From positions 75,366 through 139,365 of the forward strand of contig NZ_JNZA01000036.1 in assembly GCF_000717345.1 (NCBI RefSeq): DNA of 64,000 nucleotides, written 5' to 3'. Below, piece after piece: positions 32,691-41,981 of the stretch (the stretch's first letter is position 1; every line of letters starts with the position of its first letter). The notes under the pieces are model-generated. The model did not search any database. It was not told where the DNA came from and was given only the letters and a program-made list of their open reading frames with translations. This DNA comes from Streptomyces lydicus (GTDB lineage Bacteria > Actinomycetota > Actinomycetes > Streptomycetales > Streptomycetaceae). A program made the position numbers and the translations under genes.

Positions 32691-33014
32691 TCAGTGCGTC
32701 GCACCGCCCAGATTCAGCACCACGACCCCGGCTATCACCAGCAGCACCCCGAGGATCTTCAGCGCGCTCGCACTCTCCCCCAGGAACACCATCCCGATCG
32801 CCGCGATCACCGCCGTGCCGGCGCCGGCCCAGATGGCGTACGCGGTGCCCACGCTCATCGACTTCAGCGTCCGGGCCAGCAGTGCGAACGCCAGCAGGTA
32901 TCCCACCGCGGTGGTCAGCGACGGCCACAGCTTGCTGAAGCCGTCGCTGTACTTCATCGCGGTCGTCGCGAGGACCTCGGAAAGAATCGCGCCGGCGAGC
33001 GTCACGTAAGCCAT
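32691..33014 (-). CDS. Small multidrug resistance (SMR) family transporter
   Basis: 107 aa, four membrane helices, with the essential E13 in VTLAGAILSEVLATTAMKYSDGF and the AYAIWAGAGTAVIAAIGMVFLGE loop of EmrE/SugE relatives. It exports lipophilic cations or guanidinium-like compounds as an antiparallel dimer using the proton gradient. GTAYAIWAG rather than a SugE motif favours the Qac/EmrE branch. It is a single gene on the minus strand, separated from the suf operon by a strong terminator, with TACGCT 7 nt before the ATG. Confidence 0.92.
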   Translation of the reverse strand: MAYVTLAGAILSEVLATTAMKYSDGFSKLWPSLTTAVGYLLAFALLARTLKSMSVGTAYAIWAGAGTAVIAAIGMVFLGESASALKILGVLLVIAGVVVLNLGGATH

Positions 33015-33021
33015 GCGCCCG

Positions 33022-33027
33022 AGCGTA
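33022..33027 (-). promoter_or_regulatory. -10-like box of the SMR gene
   Basis: TACGCT, 7 nt before ATG 33014; leaderless type. Confidence 0.4.
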
Positions 33028-33096
33028 CGAGCGCGGCGAACGGCCGTACACCGGGCCCGTGCAGCGGGCCGCCGCGGCGGACGCCCGGGACGCGGA

Positions 33097-33136
33097 ACGG
33101 CCGTGCCCGCCGGTGGTGACCGGTGGGCACGGCCGT
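33097..33136 (-). terminator. Terminator ending the suf operon
   Basis: A 12-bp perfect arm (ACGGCCGTGCCC with GGGCACGGCCGT), one G-T pair, then CCGGT/ACCGG closing on a GGTG loop. A very stable hairpin 33 nt after the sufT stop. Confidence 0.75.
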
Positions 33137-33169
33137 CGCACGTACCGCTGTCCTGCTCGGGAGGATCCG

Positions 33170-33505
33170 TCAGACGTTGAAGCCGAGCGCGCGGAGCTGC
33201 TCGCGGCCGTCGTCGGTGATCTTGTCCGGGCCCCACGGGGGCATCCAGACCCAGTTGATCTTCAGTTCGTTGACGATGCCGTCCGTGGCGGACTTGGCCT
33301 GGTCCTCGATGACGTCGGTCAGCGGGCAGGCCGCGGACGTCAGCGTCATGTCGATGGTGGCGATGTTGGCGTCGTCGATGTGAATGCCGTAGATCAGGCC
33401 CAGGTTGACGACGTCGATGCCCAGCTCGGGGTCCACGACGTCGTACAGCGCCTCGCGGACCTCTTCCTCCGAGGCCGGCTTGGTGGTGGTCGGCGTGTCG
33501 GTCAT
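33170..33505 (-). CDS. sufT: Metal-sulfur cluster assembly factor (MIP18/DUF59, SufT-like)
   Basis: A 111-aa protein of the MIP18 family. DPELGIDVVNLGLIYG at 25-40 and the reactive C60 in TLTSAACPLTD are the family hallmarks, with WMPPWGPDKIT near the C-terminus. It assists maturation or transfer of Fe-S clusters in the cytosol. Its ATG overlaps the sufU stop by 4 nt (ATGA), and it is the last gene of the suf operon before a strong terminator. The longer upstream frame is not used. Confidence 0.92.
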   Translation of the reverse strand: MTDTPTTTKPASEEEVREALYDVVDPELGIDVVNLGLIYGIHIDDANIATIDMTLTSAACPLTDVIEDQAKSATDGIVNELKINWVWMPPWGPDKITDDGREQLRALGFNV

Positions 33506-33960
33506 GCGGTCTTCGCCTCCTCGGAGAGGGCCTTGGCCGTGGCGTCCTTCCAGGCCATCCAGCTGAGCAGGGCGCACTTCACGCGCGCCGGGTACTTGGA
33601 GACGCCGGCGAACGCCACCGCGTCCTCCAGCACCTCCTCCATCGCGTCGTCCGGTTCGACCTGGCCCTTGGACTGCATCAGCTCCAGGAAGGTCTCCTGG
33701 ATCTTCTGCGCCTCACCGAGCTCCTTGCCGACCAGGAGGTCGTTGAGCACCGACGCGCTGGCCTGGCTGATGGAGCAGCCCTGGCCCTCGTAGGACACAT
33801 CCTCAATCGTCGCGCCATCGAGCCGGACGCGCAGCGTGATCTCGTCGCCGCACGTCGGATTGACGTGGTGCACCTCGGCGTCGCCGTCCCGAAGACCGCG
33901 CCCATGGGGGTGCTTGTAGTGGTCCAGGATGACGTCCTGGTACATGGAATCCAGCTTCAC
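33502..33960 (-). CDS. sufU: SUF system sulfur acceptor / scaffold protein SufU
   Basis: 152 aa, IscU-fold protein that accepts sulfur from SufS through zinc-ligand swapping. The conserved residues are C37 and D39 (NPTCGDE), C62 (GQGCSISQAS) and C129 (RVKCALLSW), and the 18-20-residue insertion typical of SufU over IscU is present. It starts MKLDSMYQDVILDHYKHP, a standard SufU start. It follows sufS by 37 nt and overlaps sufT by 4 nt. Its presence shows a Gram-positive-style SufBCDSU system. Confidence 0.97.
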   Translation of the reverse strand: MKLDSMYQDVILDHYKHPHGRGLRDGDAEVHHVNPTCGDEITLRVRLDGATIEDVSYEGQGCSISQASASVLNDLLVGKELGEAQKIQETFLELMQSKGQVEPDDAMEEVLEDAVAFAGVSKYPARVKCALLSWMAWKDATAKALSEEAKTA

Positions 33961-33997
33961 GACTCAGTCAGTCCTCGTCCTCATCCGCCGTGCCTGA

Positions 33998-35254
33998 TTA
34001 ACCGAAAAAGTTGCGGACGTGCTCCAGGCCCGCGACCAGGGCGTCGACCTCGGCCGGGGTGGAGTACAGATAGAACGACGCTCGCGTGGTCGCAGGAATT
34101 CCGAAGCGCAGGCAGACCGGACGCGCGCAGTGGTGCCCCACCCGGACGGCGATGCCCTGCTCGTCCAGCACCTGGCCGACGTCGTGCGGGTGGATGTCGC
34201 CGAGCGTGAAGGAGATCGTCGCCCCGCGGTCCTCGGCCGTGCTCGGGCCGACGATGCGCAGGTCGGGGACCTCCAGCAGCCGCTTGACGGCGTACTCGGT
34301 GATCGCGTGCTCATGCTCGGCGATCTTGTCCATACCGATCGAGGTGAGGTAGTCCACGGCCGCGCCGAGGCCGACGGCCTGGGCGATCGGGGGCGTACCG
34401 GCTTCGAACTTGTGCGGCGCCGGGGCGTACGTCGAGGAGTGCATCGAGACGGTCTCGATCATCTCGCCGCCGCCGAGGAACGGCGGGAGGTCCTCCAGCA
34501 GCTCCTGGCGGCCCCACAGGACGCCGATGCCGGTCGGGCCGCACATCTTGTGGCCGGTGAAGGCCACGAAGTCGGCCTGCAGCGCCTGCACGTCCAGCAC
34601 CATGTGCGGGGCTGCCTGCGAGGCGTCGATGCAGACCAGCGCGCCGACCTCCTGGGCCCGGCGGATGATCGTCTCGACCGGGTTGACGGTGCCCATGATG
34701 TTCGAGACCAGCGTGAACGAGACGATCTTCGTCTGCTCGGTGATGATCTCGTCGATGTTGGACAGGTCGAGACGGCCGTCGTCGGTGATGCCGAACCACT
34801 TCAGCTTCGCGCCGGTGCGCTGCGCGAGCAGCTGCCACGGGACGATGTTGGAGTGGTGCTCCATCTCCGTGATGACGATCTCGGTCTCGCGGTCCACACG
34901 GTAGGGCTCGTCGGCCCAGCCCAGCATGTTCGCGACGAGGTTGAGCGACTCCGAGGCGTTCTTGGTGAAGATCACCTCGTTGCGGCTCGGCGCGTTGATG
35001 AAGTCCGCGACCTTGTCACGGGCGCCTTCGTACAGCGCCGTGGCCTCCTCGGCGAGCACGTGCACGCCGCGGTGGACGTTGGCGTTGTGACGTTCGTAGT
35101 AGGCGTTCAGGGCGTCGAGGACCTGACGCGGCTTCTGCGAGGTCGCCGCGTTGTCCAGGTACACGATCTTCCGGCCGTCGTGGACCTGGCGGTCCAGGAG
35201 GGGGAAGTCCTTACGGATCGCCTCTGTGTCGAGGAGGCCCGGCAGCTGTGTCAC
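33998..35254 (-). CDS. sufS: Cysteine desulfurase SufS
   Basis: 418 aa, group II PLP-dependent cysteine desulfurase. K236 in FVAFTGHKMCG binds PLP; C376 in VRVGHHCARPVC is the persulfide-carrying cysteine. The IVYLDNAATSQKP start and the HANVHRGVHVLAEEAT segment are typical. It mobilises sulfur from cysteine to SufU and then to SufBCD. The GTG at 35254 overlaps the sufC stop by 4 nt (GTGA), so it is translationally coupled. Confidence 0.97.
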   Translation of the reverse strand: MTQLPGLLDTEAIRKDFPLLDRQVHDGRKIVYLDNAATSQKPRQVLDALNAYYERHNANVHRGVHVLAEEATALYEGARDKVADFINAPSRNEVIFTKNASESLNLVANMLGWADEPYRVDRETEIVITEMEHHSNIVPWQLLAQRTGAKLKWFGITDDGRLDLSNIDEIITEQTKIVSFTLVSNIMGTVNPVETIIRRAQEVGALVCIDASQAAPHMVLDVQALQADFVAFTGHKMCGPTGIGVLWGRQELLEDLPPFLGGGEMIETVSMHSSTYAPAPHKFEAGTPPIAQAVGLGAAVDYLTSIGMDKIAEHEHAITEYAVKRLLEVPDLRIVGPSTAEDRGATISFTLGDIHPHDVGQVLDEQGIAVRVGHHCARPVCLRFGIPATTRASFYLYSTPAEVDALVAGLEHVRNFFG

Positions 35255-36015
35255 GCGGTTGCGCCACCCTTCACGTACGCCTCGTAGCCCTCGGCCTCCA
35301 GCTTGTCCGCCAGCTCCGGGCCGCCGGACTCGGCGATCCGGCCGTTGGCGAACACGTGGACGTGGTCGGGCTTGATGTAGCGGAGAATCCGCGTGTAGTG
35401 GGTGATGAGCAGGGTGCCCACCTGGCCGGTCTCGCGGACGCGGTTGACGCCCTCGGAGACGATCCGCAGCGCGTCGACGTCCAGACCGGAGTCGGTCTCG
35501 TCGAGGATCGCGATGGCCGGCTTCAGCAGCTCCAGCTGGAGGATCTCGTGGCGCTTCTTCTCACCGCCGGAGAAGCCCTCGTTGACGTTGCGCTCGGCGA
35601 ACGCGGGGTCCATGTTCAGGCGCTCCATGGCCTCCTTGACCTCCTTGACCCACAGCCGCAGCTTGGGGGCCTCGCCGCGGATCGCGGTCGCGGAGGTGCG
35701 CAGGAAGTTGGAGACCGAGACGCCGGGCACCTCGACCGGGTACTGCATGGCGAGGAAGACGCCGGCCCGGGCGCGCTCGTCGACGGACATCTCCAGGACG
35801 TCCTCGCCGTCGAGGGTGACGGTGCCGCCGGTGATCGTGTACTTGGGGTGACCCGCGAGCGAGTAGGCGAGGGTCGACTTGCCGGAGCCGTTGGGGCCCA
35901 TGATGGCGTGCGTCTCGCCCTGCTTCACGGTCAGGTCGACGCCCTTCAGGATCTCGCGCGGGCCGTTCTCGGCCTCGACGGAGACGTGCAGGTCGTGGAT
36001 CTCAAGCGTTGCCAT
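35251..36015 (-). CDS. sufC: Fe-S cluster assembly ATPase SufC
   Basis: 254 aa, cytosolic ABC-type ATPase of the SufBCD scaffold. Walker A GPNGSGKST is at 40-48, the signature FSGGEKKRHEILQ at about 150, Walker B AILDETDSGLDVDALRIV, and the H-loop LLITHYTRIL. It hydrolyses ATP to rearrange the SufB-SufD dimer during cluster assembly. The order SufB-SufD-Rieske-SufC-SufS-SufU-SufT and the overlaps leave no doubt. Confidence 0.97.
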   Translation of the reverse strand: MATLEIHDLHVSVEAENGPREILKGVDLTVKQGETHAIMGPNGSGKSTLAYSLAGHPKYTITGGTVTLDGEDVLEMSVDERARAGVFLAMQYPVEVPGVSVSNFLRTSATAIRGEAPKLRLWVKEVKEAMERLNMDPAFAERNVNEGFSGGEKKRHEILQLELLKPAIAILDETDSGLDVDALRIVSEGVNRVRETGQVGTLLITHYTRILRYIKPDHVHVFANGRIAESGGPELADKLEAEGYEAYVKGGATA

Positions 36016-36022
36016 GGGTGAC

Positions 36023-36340
36023 TCAGGACTCCTGGGTGACGGAGACGAGCACGTCGTCCCCTTCGATCTTTACGGGATATACGGGGACGGGGCGCGTCGC
36101 GGGAAGGCCGTTCGGCTTGCCGGTGCGCAGGTCGAAGCTCGAACCGTGCAGCCAGCACTCGATGGAGCAGTCCTCGACCTCGCCCTCCGAGAGGGACACG
36201 TTCGCGTGCGAGCAGATGTCGTTGATCGCGAACACCTCGCCCTCGGTGCGGACGAGCGAGACGGGGGTGCCGTCGATCTCCACCCGCCGGGGGGTGTCCT
36301 CCTCCAGCTCGCTGAGCGCCGCTGCGCGTACGTAGCTCAT
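36023..36340 (-). CDS. Rieske-type [2Fe-2S] ferredoxin in the suf operon
   Basis: A 105-aa non-heme bifunctional Rieske protein of the NirD/BphF kind. Cluster ligands are C43 and H45 (ICSHANVSL) and C62 and H65 (ECWLHGSSF), with the RTGKPNGLPAT loop after the second motif. It may supply electrons to cluster assembly or act as an Fe-S redox sensor within the operon. Its ATG overlaps the sufD stop by 4 nt, and sufC follows 7 nt later. The position is conserved in actinobacterial suf operons as I recall them. Confidence 0.94.
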   Translation of the reverse strand: MSYVRAAALSELEEDTPRRVEIDGTPVSLVRTEGEVFAINDICSHANVSLSEGEVEDCSIECWLHGSSFDLRTGKPNGLPATRPVPVYPVKIEGDDVLVSVTQES

Positions 36341-37521
36341 ACCGCGGACGCTTCCAGCTCGGCCTCGATCTTGCTCATCAGGCGCTCTTCGACGTCCGGG
36401 AGGCCGATCTGCTGGACGAGCTCGGCGAAGAAGCCGCGCACGACCAGGCGGCGGGCCTCGTCGGCCGGGATGCCGCGGGCCATCAGGTAGAAGAGCTGCT
36501 CGTCGTCGAAGCGGCCGGTCGCCGAGGCGTGGCCGGCGCCGACGATCTCGCCGGTCTCGATCTCCAGGTTGGGCACCGAGTCGACCCGCGCGCCGTCCGT
36601 GAGGACGAGGTTGCGGTTGAGCTCGTAGGTGTCCGTGCCGGTCGCCGAGGCCCGGATCAGCACGTCGCCGATCCAGACGGCGTGCGCGTCCTCGCCCTGC
36701 AGCGCGCCCTTGTAGACGACGTTGGAGCGGCAGTTGGCCGCCTCGTGGTCGACGAAGAGGCGGTGCTCGTGGTGCTGGCCCTGCTCGGTGAAGTACAGGC
36801 CGTAGAACTCGGCCTCGCCGCCGGGGCCCGCGTAGGTGACGCGCGGGTGGAGGCGGACGACGTCACCGCCGAAGGTGACGACGACGGACTTGAACGTGGC
36901 GTCCCGGCCGACCAGGGCGTTGTGCTGCCCGGCGTGGACGGCGGTGTGCTCCCAGTCCTGGACGGAGACGACGGTCAGCTTGGCGCCGTCGCCGAGGAGG
37001 TAGTCGACGTTGGCGGCGAGCACCGCGTCACCGGTGTGGTCGATGACGACCACGGCCTCGGCGAACGCGCCCAGCTCGATGACCTGGTGGCCGAAGGCGG
37101 TGCCGCCCTCACCGTGCACGGTGATCCGGATCGGCTCGGCCAGCACGGTCTCCTTGGGGACCGAGACGACCGACGCCTTCTCGAACGAGCTGTACGCCTG
37201 GGCGGCGACCCGGTCCACGGGCTTGCCGGCCTTGCCGACCCGCGGGTCGGCGCGGTCGACGAGCTCGTGGGTGACACCCTCGGGCGCGGTGATGTCGATC
37301 TTCAGGTCGGGGCCGCCGGCCACGGCGGAGCCGTCGTGCAGGCCCTTCAGCCGCGCGAGCGGGGTGAAGCGCCACTCCTCCTCGCGGCCGTGCGGCACCG
37401 GGAAGTCCGCCACGTCGTAGGACGGCGGGGCGCTCATCCTGGTGGCGACGGTGGACTCCGCGGCCACCGCGATGGAGCCGGTGGTCGTGGAACCCGCCGG
37501 GATGTTCTGAGCCTCAGCCAT
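36337..37521 (-). CDS. sufD: Fe-S cluster assembly protein SufD
   Basis: 394 aa, beta-helix partner of SufB. It carries FPVPHGREEEWRFTPLARLKGL near the N-terminus, the core strands (AVVVIDHTGDAVLAANVDYLL, GQHHEHRLFVDHEAANCRSNVVYKGAL) and the C-terminal [39 protein letters not shown] shared with SufB. I start at ATG 37521 rather than the TTG at 37548, because the MAEAQNIPAG beginning resembles other streptomycete SufD. It overlaps the Rieske gene by 4 nt. Confidence 0.96.
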   Translation of the reverse strand: MAEAQNIPAGSTTTGSIAVAAESTVATRMSAPPSYDVADFPVPHGREEEWRFTPLARLKGLHDGSAVAGGPDLKIDITAPEGVTHELVDRADPRVGKAGKPVDRVAAQAYSSFEKASVVSVPKETVLAEPIRITVHGEGGTAFGHQVIELGAFAEAVVVIDHTGDAVLAANVDYLLGDGAKLTVVSVQDWEHTAVHAGQHNALVGRDATFKSVVVTFGGDVVRLHPRVTYAGPGGEAEFYGLYFTEQGQHHEHRLFVDHEAANCRSNVVYKGALQGEDAHAVWIGDVLIRASATGTDTYELNRNLVLTDGARVDSVPNLEIETGEIVGAGHASATGRFDDEQLFYLMARGIPADEARRLVVRGFFAELVQQIGLPDVEERLMSKIEAELEASAV

Positions 37522-37580
37522 GGCTGTCGTCGTGCTCGCTTTCTGCAATCAGGGAGTCGGTCGCTGCTGGGGGGCCGGGG

Positions 37581-39002
37581 TCAGCCGACCGCGCCTTCCA
37601 TCTGCAGCTCGATCAGCCGGTTCAGCTCCAGCGCGTACTCCATCGGCAGCTCACGGGCGATCGGCTCGACGAAGCCGCGCACGATCATCGCCATGGCCTC
37701 GTCCTCCGACAGGCCACGGGCCATCAGGTAGAAGAGCTGGTCCTCGCTGACCTTGGAGACGGTCGCCTCGTGACCCATGGAGACGTCGTCCTCGCGGACG
37801 TCGACGTAGGGGTAGGTGTCCGACCGGGAGATGGTGTCCACCAGCAGGGCGTCACACAGCACGTTGGACTTGGAGCCCGCGGCGCCCTCGCCGATCTCCA
37901 CCAGACCGCGGTAGGACGTACGGCCGCCGCCGCGCGCCACCGACTTGGAGACGATGTTGGAGGAGGTGTTCGGCGCCATGTGGACCATCTTGGAGCCGGC
38001 GTCCTGGTGCTGGCCCTCGCCCGCGAAGGCGATGGACAGGGTCTCGCCCTTGGCGTGCTCGCCCATCAGGTAGACCGCCGGGTACTTCATCGTCACCTTG
38101 GAGCCGAGGTTGCCGTCGACCCACTCCATGGTCGCGCCCTCGTAGGCGACGGCGCGCTTGGTGACCAGGTTGTAGACGTTGTTCGACCAGTTCTGGATGG
38201 TCGTGTAGCGGCAGCGGCCGCCCTTCTTGACGATGATCTCGACGACCGCGGAGTGCAGCGAGTCCGACTTGTAGATCGGGGCGGTGCAGCCCTCGACGTA
38301 GTGGACGTAGGCGTCCTCGTCGACGATGATCAGCGTCCGCTCGAACTGGCCCATGTTCTCGGTGTTGATCCGGAAGTAGGCCTGGAGCGGGATGTCCACG
38401 TGGACACCCTTGGGGACGTAGATGAACGAGCCGCCGGACCACACCGCGGTGTTCAGCGACGCGAACTTGTTGTCGCCGACCGGGATGACCGTGCCGAAGT
38501 ACTCCTGGAAGAGCTCCGGGTGCTCCTTCAGCGCGGTGTCGGTGTCCAGGAAGATGACGCCCTGCGCCTCCAGGTCCTCGCGGATCTGGTGGTAGACGAC
38601 CTCGGACTCGTACTGCGCGGCGACACCGGCGACCAGGCGCTGCTTCTCCGCCTCGGGGATGCCGAGCTTGTCGTAGGTGTTCTTGATGTCCTCGGGCAGG
38701 TCCTCCCAGGAGGCGGCCTGCTGCTCGGTGGAGCGGACGAAGTACTTGATGTTGTCGAAGTCGATGCCCGACAGGTCCGAGCCCCAGTTCGGCATGGGCT
38801 TCTTGTCGAACAGCTTCAGACCCTTGAGGCGGAGCTTGAGCATCCACTCCGGCTCGTTCTTCTTCGACGAGATGTCGCGGACGACGGCCTCGGAAAGACC
38901 GCGCTTGGCGGAGGCGCCGGCCACGTCGGAGTCGGCCCAGCCGTATTCGTACTTGCCCAGGCCCTCGAGCTCAGGGTGAGCAGTCTCCGTGGGGAGCGTC
39001 AT
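37581..39002 (-). CDS. sufB: Fe-S cluster assembly protein SufB
   Basis: 473 aa, the scaffold subunit on which the Fe-S cluster is built. Typical segments are [53 protein letters not shown], the [45 protein letters not shown] core with its conserved cysteine, and the closing [36 protein letters not shown]. Its ATG at 39002 overlaps the sufR stop by 4 nt. The frame continues upstream into sufR but that is not used. Confidence 0.97.
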   Translation of the reverse strand: MTLPTETAHPELEGLGKYEYGWADSDVAGASAKRGLSEAVVRDISSKKNEPEWMLKLRLKGLKLFDKKPMPNWGSDLSGIDFDNIKYFVRSTEQQAASWEDLPEDIKNTYDKLGIPEAEKQRLVAGVAAQYESEVVYHQIREDLEAQGVIFLDTDTALKEHPELFQEYFGTVIPVGDNKFASLNTAVWSGGSFIYVPKGVHVDIPLQAYFRINTENMGQFERTLIIVDEDAYVHYVEGCTAPIYKSDSLHSAVVEIIVKKGGRCRYTTIQNWSNNVYNLVTKRAVAYEGATMEWVDGNLGSKVTMKYPAVYLMGEHAKGETLSIAFAGEGQHQDAGSKMVHMAPNTSSNIVSKSVARGGGRTSYRGLVEIGEGAAGSKSNVLCDALLVDTISRSDTYPYVDVREDDVSMGHEATVSKVSEDQLFYLMARGLSEDEAMAMIVRGFVEPIARELPMEYALELNRLIELQMEGAVG

Positions 39003-39856
39003 GCGGGGTTCCTCCCGGCCGTGCTTGCAGATGCTGTGGTGGTCTTGGGGTGGTGCCCACCGGTGCGGTGAGCCGCCTTGCCGGCACCGGCCTTCGGGAC
39101 GAAGGTCGTGCACACCCCGTCGCCGTGGGCGATGGTGGCGAGGCGCTGTACGTGGGTCCCGAGCAGACGGGAGAAGACCTCGGTCTCCGCCTCGCACAGC
39201 TGCGGGTACTGCTCGGCGACGTGGGCGACCGGGCAGTGGTGCTGGCAGAGCTGTTCACCGAGCTGGGGGTTGGGCGCGCTGCGCGCCGTAGCAGCGTACC
39301 CGTCCGCGGTCAACGCCTTCGCCAGGGCCTCGGTCCGGGCCTCCGGCTCGGCGTTCTCGACCGCCTCGCGGTAGCCCTCGGCCTGGGCGGCGAGCCGCGC
39401 CCGCGCGAAGGCGGCGACGGCTGCCTCGCCCTTCTCGCCGCCGCCCGCGCTCTGGGCGATCCAGCGCAGGGCGTCGGAGGCGAGCTGGTCGTATGCCTGG
39501 TCGAAGGCGTCCCGGCCGCAGTCGGTCAGGGCGAAGGCCCTGGCCGGACGGCCGCGGCCACGGGCGCCGTAGACCCGCTTCTCGCGGGGCTCGACCACGC
39601 CCTCGGCGACCAGCGCGTCCAGATGACGGCGGACGGCGGCCTGGGTCAGCTCCAGGCGCAGGGCGAGCTCGGCCGCGGTGGACGGGCCGTGGTCGAGGAT
39701 GGAGCGGGCGACGCGGTTGCGGGTGCCCTGCTGCTCGTCGTGCGGTGCCGGTGCGGCGGCCTGCTGGGGCCGCTCGGCACGCCCGGGCGCGGAGGCGGCC
39801 GGCCCGGCGGTCTGGTCGACCCCGGGCTCTCGCTTGTCCTCGCTCGTGTATTTCAC
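38999..39856 (-). CDS. sufR: SufR-type Fe-S cluster-binding repressor of the suf operon
   Basis: 285 aa. A winged helix-turn-helix (about 45-105: [36 protein letters not shown]) is followed by a C-terminal cluster domain with C204, C208 and C221 in the C-x3-C-x12-C pattern of actinobacterial SufR; C249 is additional. It should repress suf when it holds an Fe-S cluster and release DNA when the cluster is lost. I choose GTG 39856 because TTGAAT-N18-AACAAT ends 6 nt before it and a CAAC-N6-GTTG inverted repeat covers the start. It is the first gene of the operon and overlaps sufB by 4 nt. Confidence 0.93.
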   Translation of the reverse strand: MKYTSEDKREPGVDQTAGPAASAPGRAERPQQAAAPAPHDEQQGTRNRVARSILDHGPSTAAELALRLELTQAAVRRHLDALVAEGVVEPREKRVYGARGRGRPARAFALTDCGRDAFDQAYDQLASDALRWIAQSAGGGEKGEAAVAAFARARLAAQAEGYREAVENAEPEARTEALAKALTADGYAATARSAPNPQLGEQLCQHHCPVAHVAEQYPQLCEAETEVFSRLLGTHVQRLATIAHGDGVCTTFVPKAGAGKAAHRTGGHHPKTTTASASTAGRNPA

Positions 39857-39892
39857 AACGCCATTGTTGCGTAATTCGTCAAAGTGATTCAA
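39856..39892 (-). promoter_or_regulatory. suf operon promoter with overlapping SufR operator
   Basis: On the minus strand TTGAAT (39887-39892), an 18-nt spacer and AACAAT (39863-39868) are followed 6 nt later by the GTG of sufR. An inverted repeat CAAC-N6-GTTG spans 39856-39869, covering the -10 box and touching the start codon. As I recall, this is the motif reported for SufR of Streptomyces avermitilis. Confidence 0.7.
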
Positions 39893-39928
39893 GCCTCGTC
39901 CACGCCCTGGACTGGTGGCCTCTATCAC

Positions 39929-39942
39929 TTAGGTTTACCTAA
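39929..39942. promoter_or_regulatory. Iron-box-like palindrome upstream of sufR
   Basis: TTAGGT-TT-ACCTAA, about 75 bp before the sufR start. The arms equal the ends of the 19-bp IdeR/DmdR1 iron box, but the centre is shortened to 2 nt. Iron control of suf, or of the divergent ABC genes, is possible but unproven. Confidence 0.35.
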
Positions 39943-40125
39943 TTCAACCCCGCGCCGAAGGGCCCGAAAGGGGCCCCGACCTGCGGCGGCGCCGACCGGG
40001 ACCGGACGGCCCGGCCCCGGCCCGCGGGCGGCAGGAATCCGCCGCCCCGCGCACCGCCGTACCGGTGACCCCGGGAAGCCCGCCGGCAGCCGCGCCCCCG
40101 TGGCGGGCCGCCGCCGCGCGCTTCG

Positions 40126-40131
40126 TAGACT
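40126..40131 (+). promoter_or_regulatory. -10-like box of the ABC exporter operon
   Basis: TAGACT, 7 nt before ATG 40139; leaderless type, no ribosome site. The -35 region is weak. Confidence 0.45.
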
Positions 40132-40138
40132 TCCCGCC

Positions 40139-41124
<986 letters not shown>

Positions 41125-41128
<4 letters not shown>

Positions 41129-41919
41129 CCGCCACCGAGACCGGTACGGCCGCCGGCACCGGCGCCTTCGCCCCGCGGCCCGGCGCCGCACCGCTGCCCC
41201 GGATGATCCGGGCCCAGGCGGCCCTGGAGACCAGGATGCTGCTGCGCAACGGCGAGCAGCTGCTGCTGACCGTCGTCATCCCGACGCTGCTGCTGGTGCT
41301 GTTCTCCACCGTCGACATCGTCGACACCGGGGCCGGCAGCGCGGTGGACTTCCTCGCGCCGGGCATCCTCGCGCTGGCCGTGATGTCCACGGCGTTCACC
41401 GGCCAGGCCATCGCCACCGGCTTCGAGCGCCGCTACGGCGTCCTCAAGCGGCTGGCCGCCTCACCGCTCCCCCGCTGGGGGCTGATGACCGCCAAGACCT
41501 GCTCGGTGCTGGTCACCGAGATCCTGCAGATCGCGCTGCTGACGGTGATCGCCTTCGGGCTGGGCTGGTCCCCGCGGGGCAATCCGCTCGCGGTGCTGCT
41601 GCTGCTCCTTCTGGGTACCGCGGCGTTCTCCGGTCTCGGCCTGCTGATGGCCGGCACGCTGAAAGCCGAGGCGACGCTGGCCGCCGCCAACCTGGTCTTC
41701 CTGCTGCTGCTCGTCGGCGGCGGCGTGATCGTCCCGCTGGCGAAGTTCCCCGAGGCGGCCCGGCAGGTGCTGGAGTTCCTGCCGGTCTCGGCGCTGTCGG
41801 ACGGCCTGCGGACGGTCCTTCAGCACGGCGCCTCGATGCCCTGGGCCGACCTCGGCATCCTCGCCGTATGGGCCGTGCTGGGGCTGGGCGCGGCGGCGAA
41901 GTTCTTCCGCTGGGAGTAG
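41125..41919 (+). CDS. ABC transporter permease (ABC-2 / DrrB-like)
   Basis: 264 aa, six membrane helices (LLLTVVIPTLLLVLFS, ILALAVMSTAFTGQAIATGF, LVTEILQIALLTVIAFGL, LAVLLLLLLGTAAFSGLGLLMAG, NLVFLLLLVGGGVIVPLAKFP, LGILAVWAVLGLGAAAKFF). The ERRYGVLKRLAASPLPR coupling helix region is typical of ABC-2 permeases. Its ATG lies in ATGA with the ATPase stop. The pair should form a homodimeric exporter; the substrate is unknown, with heme-related or lipid export possible from the ctaA context. Confidence 0.92.
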
Positions 41920-41969
41920 CCGGGCGCGGCTCGGCCCACCCCTCGTGAAAGTTTGCACAAGGCCCCGCC

Positions 41970-41975
41970 TACGAT
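41970..41975 (+). promoter_or_regulatory. -10-like box of ctaA
   Basis: TACGAT, 6 nt before GTG 41982; leaderless type. TTGCAC upstream is too close to be its -35. Confidence 0.4.
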
Positions 41976-41981
41976 GGCTCC

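Noticed and set aside
41955..41975. TTGCAC plus TACGAT as a full ctaA promoter
   Set aside because: The spacer between the two hexamers is far shorter than 16-18 bp; only the -10-like box is kept.
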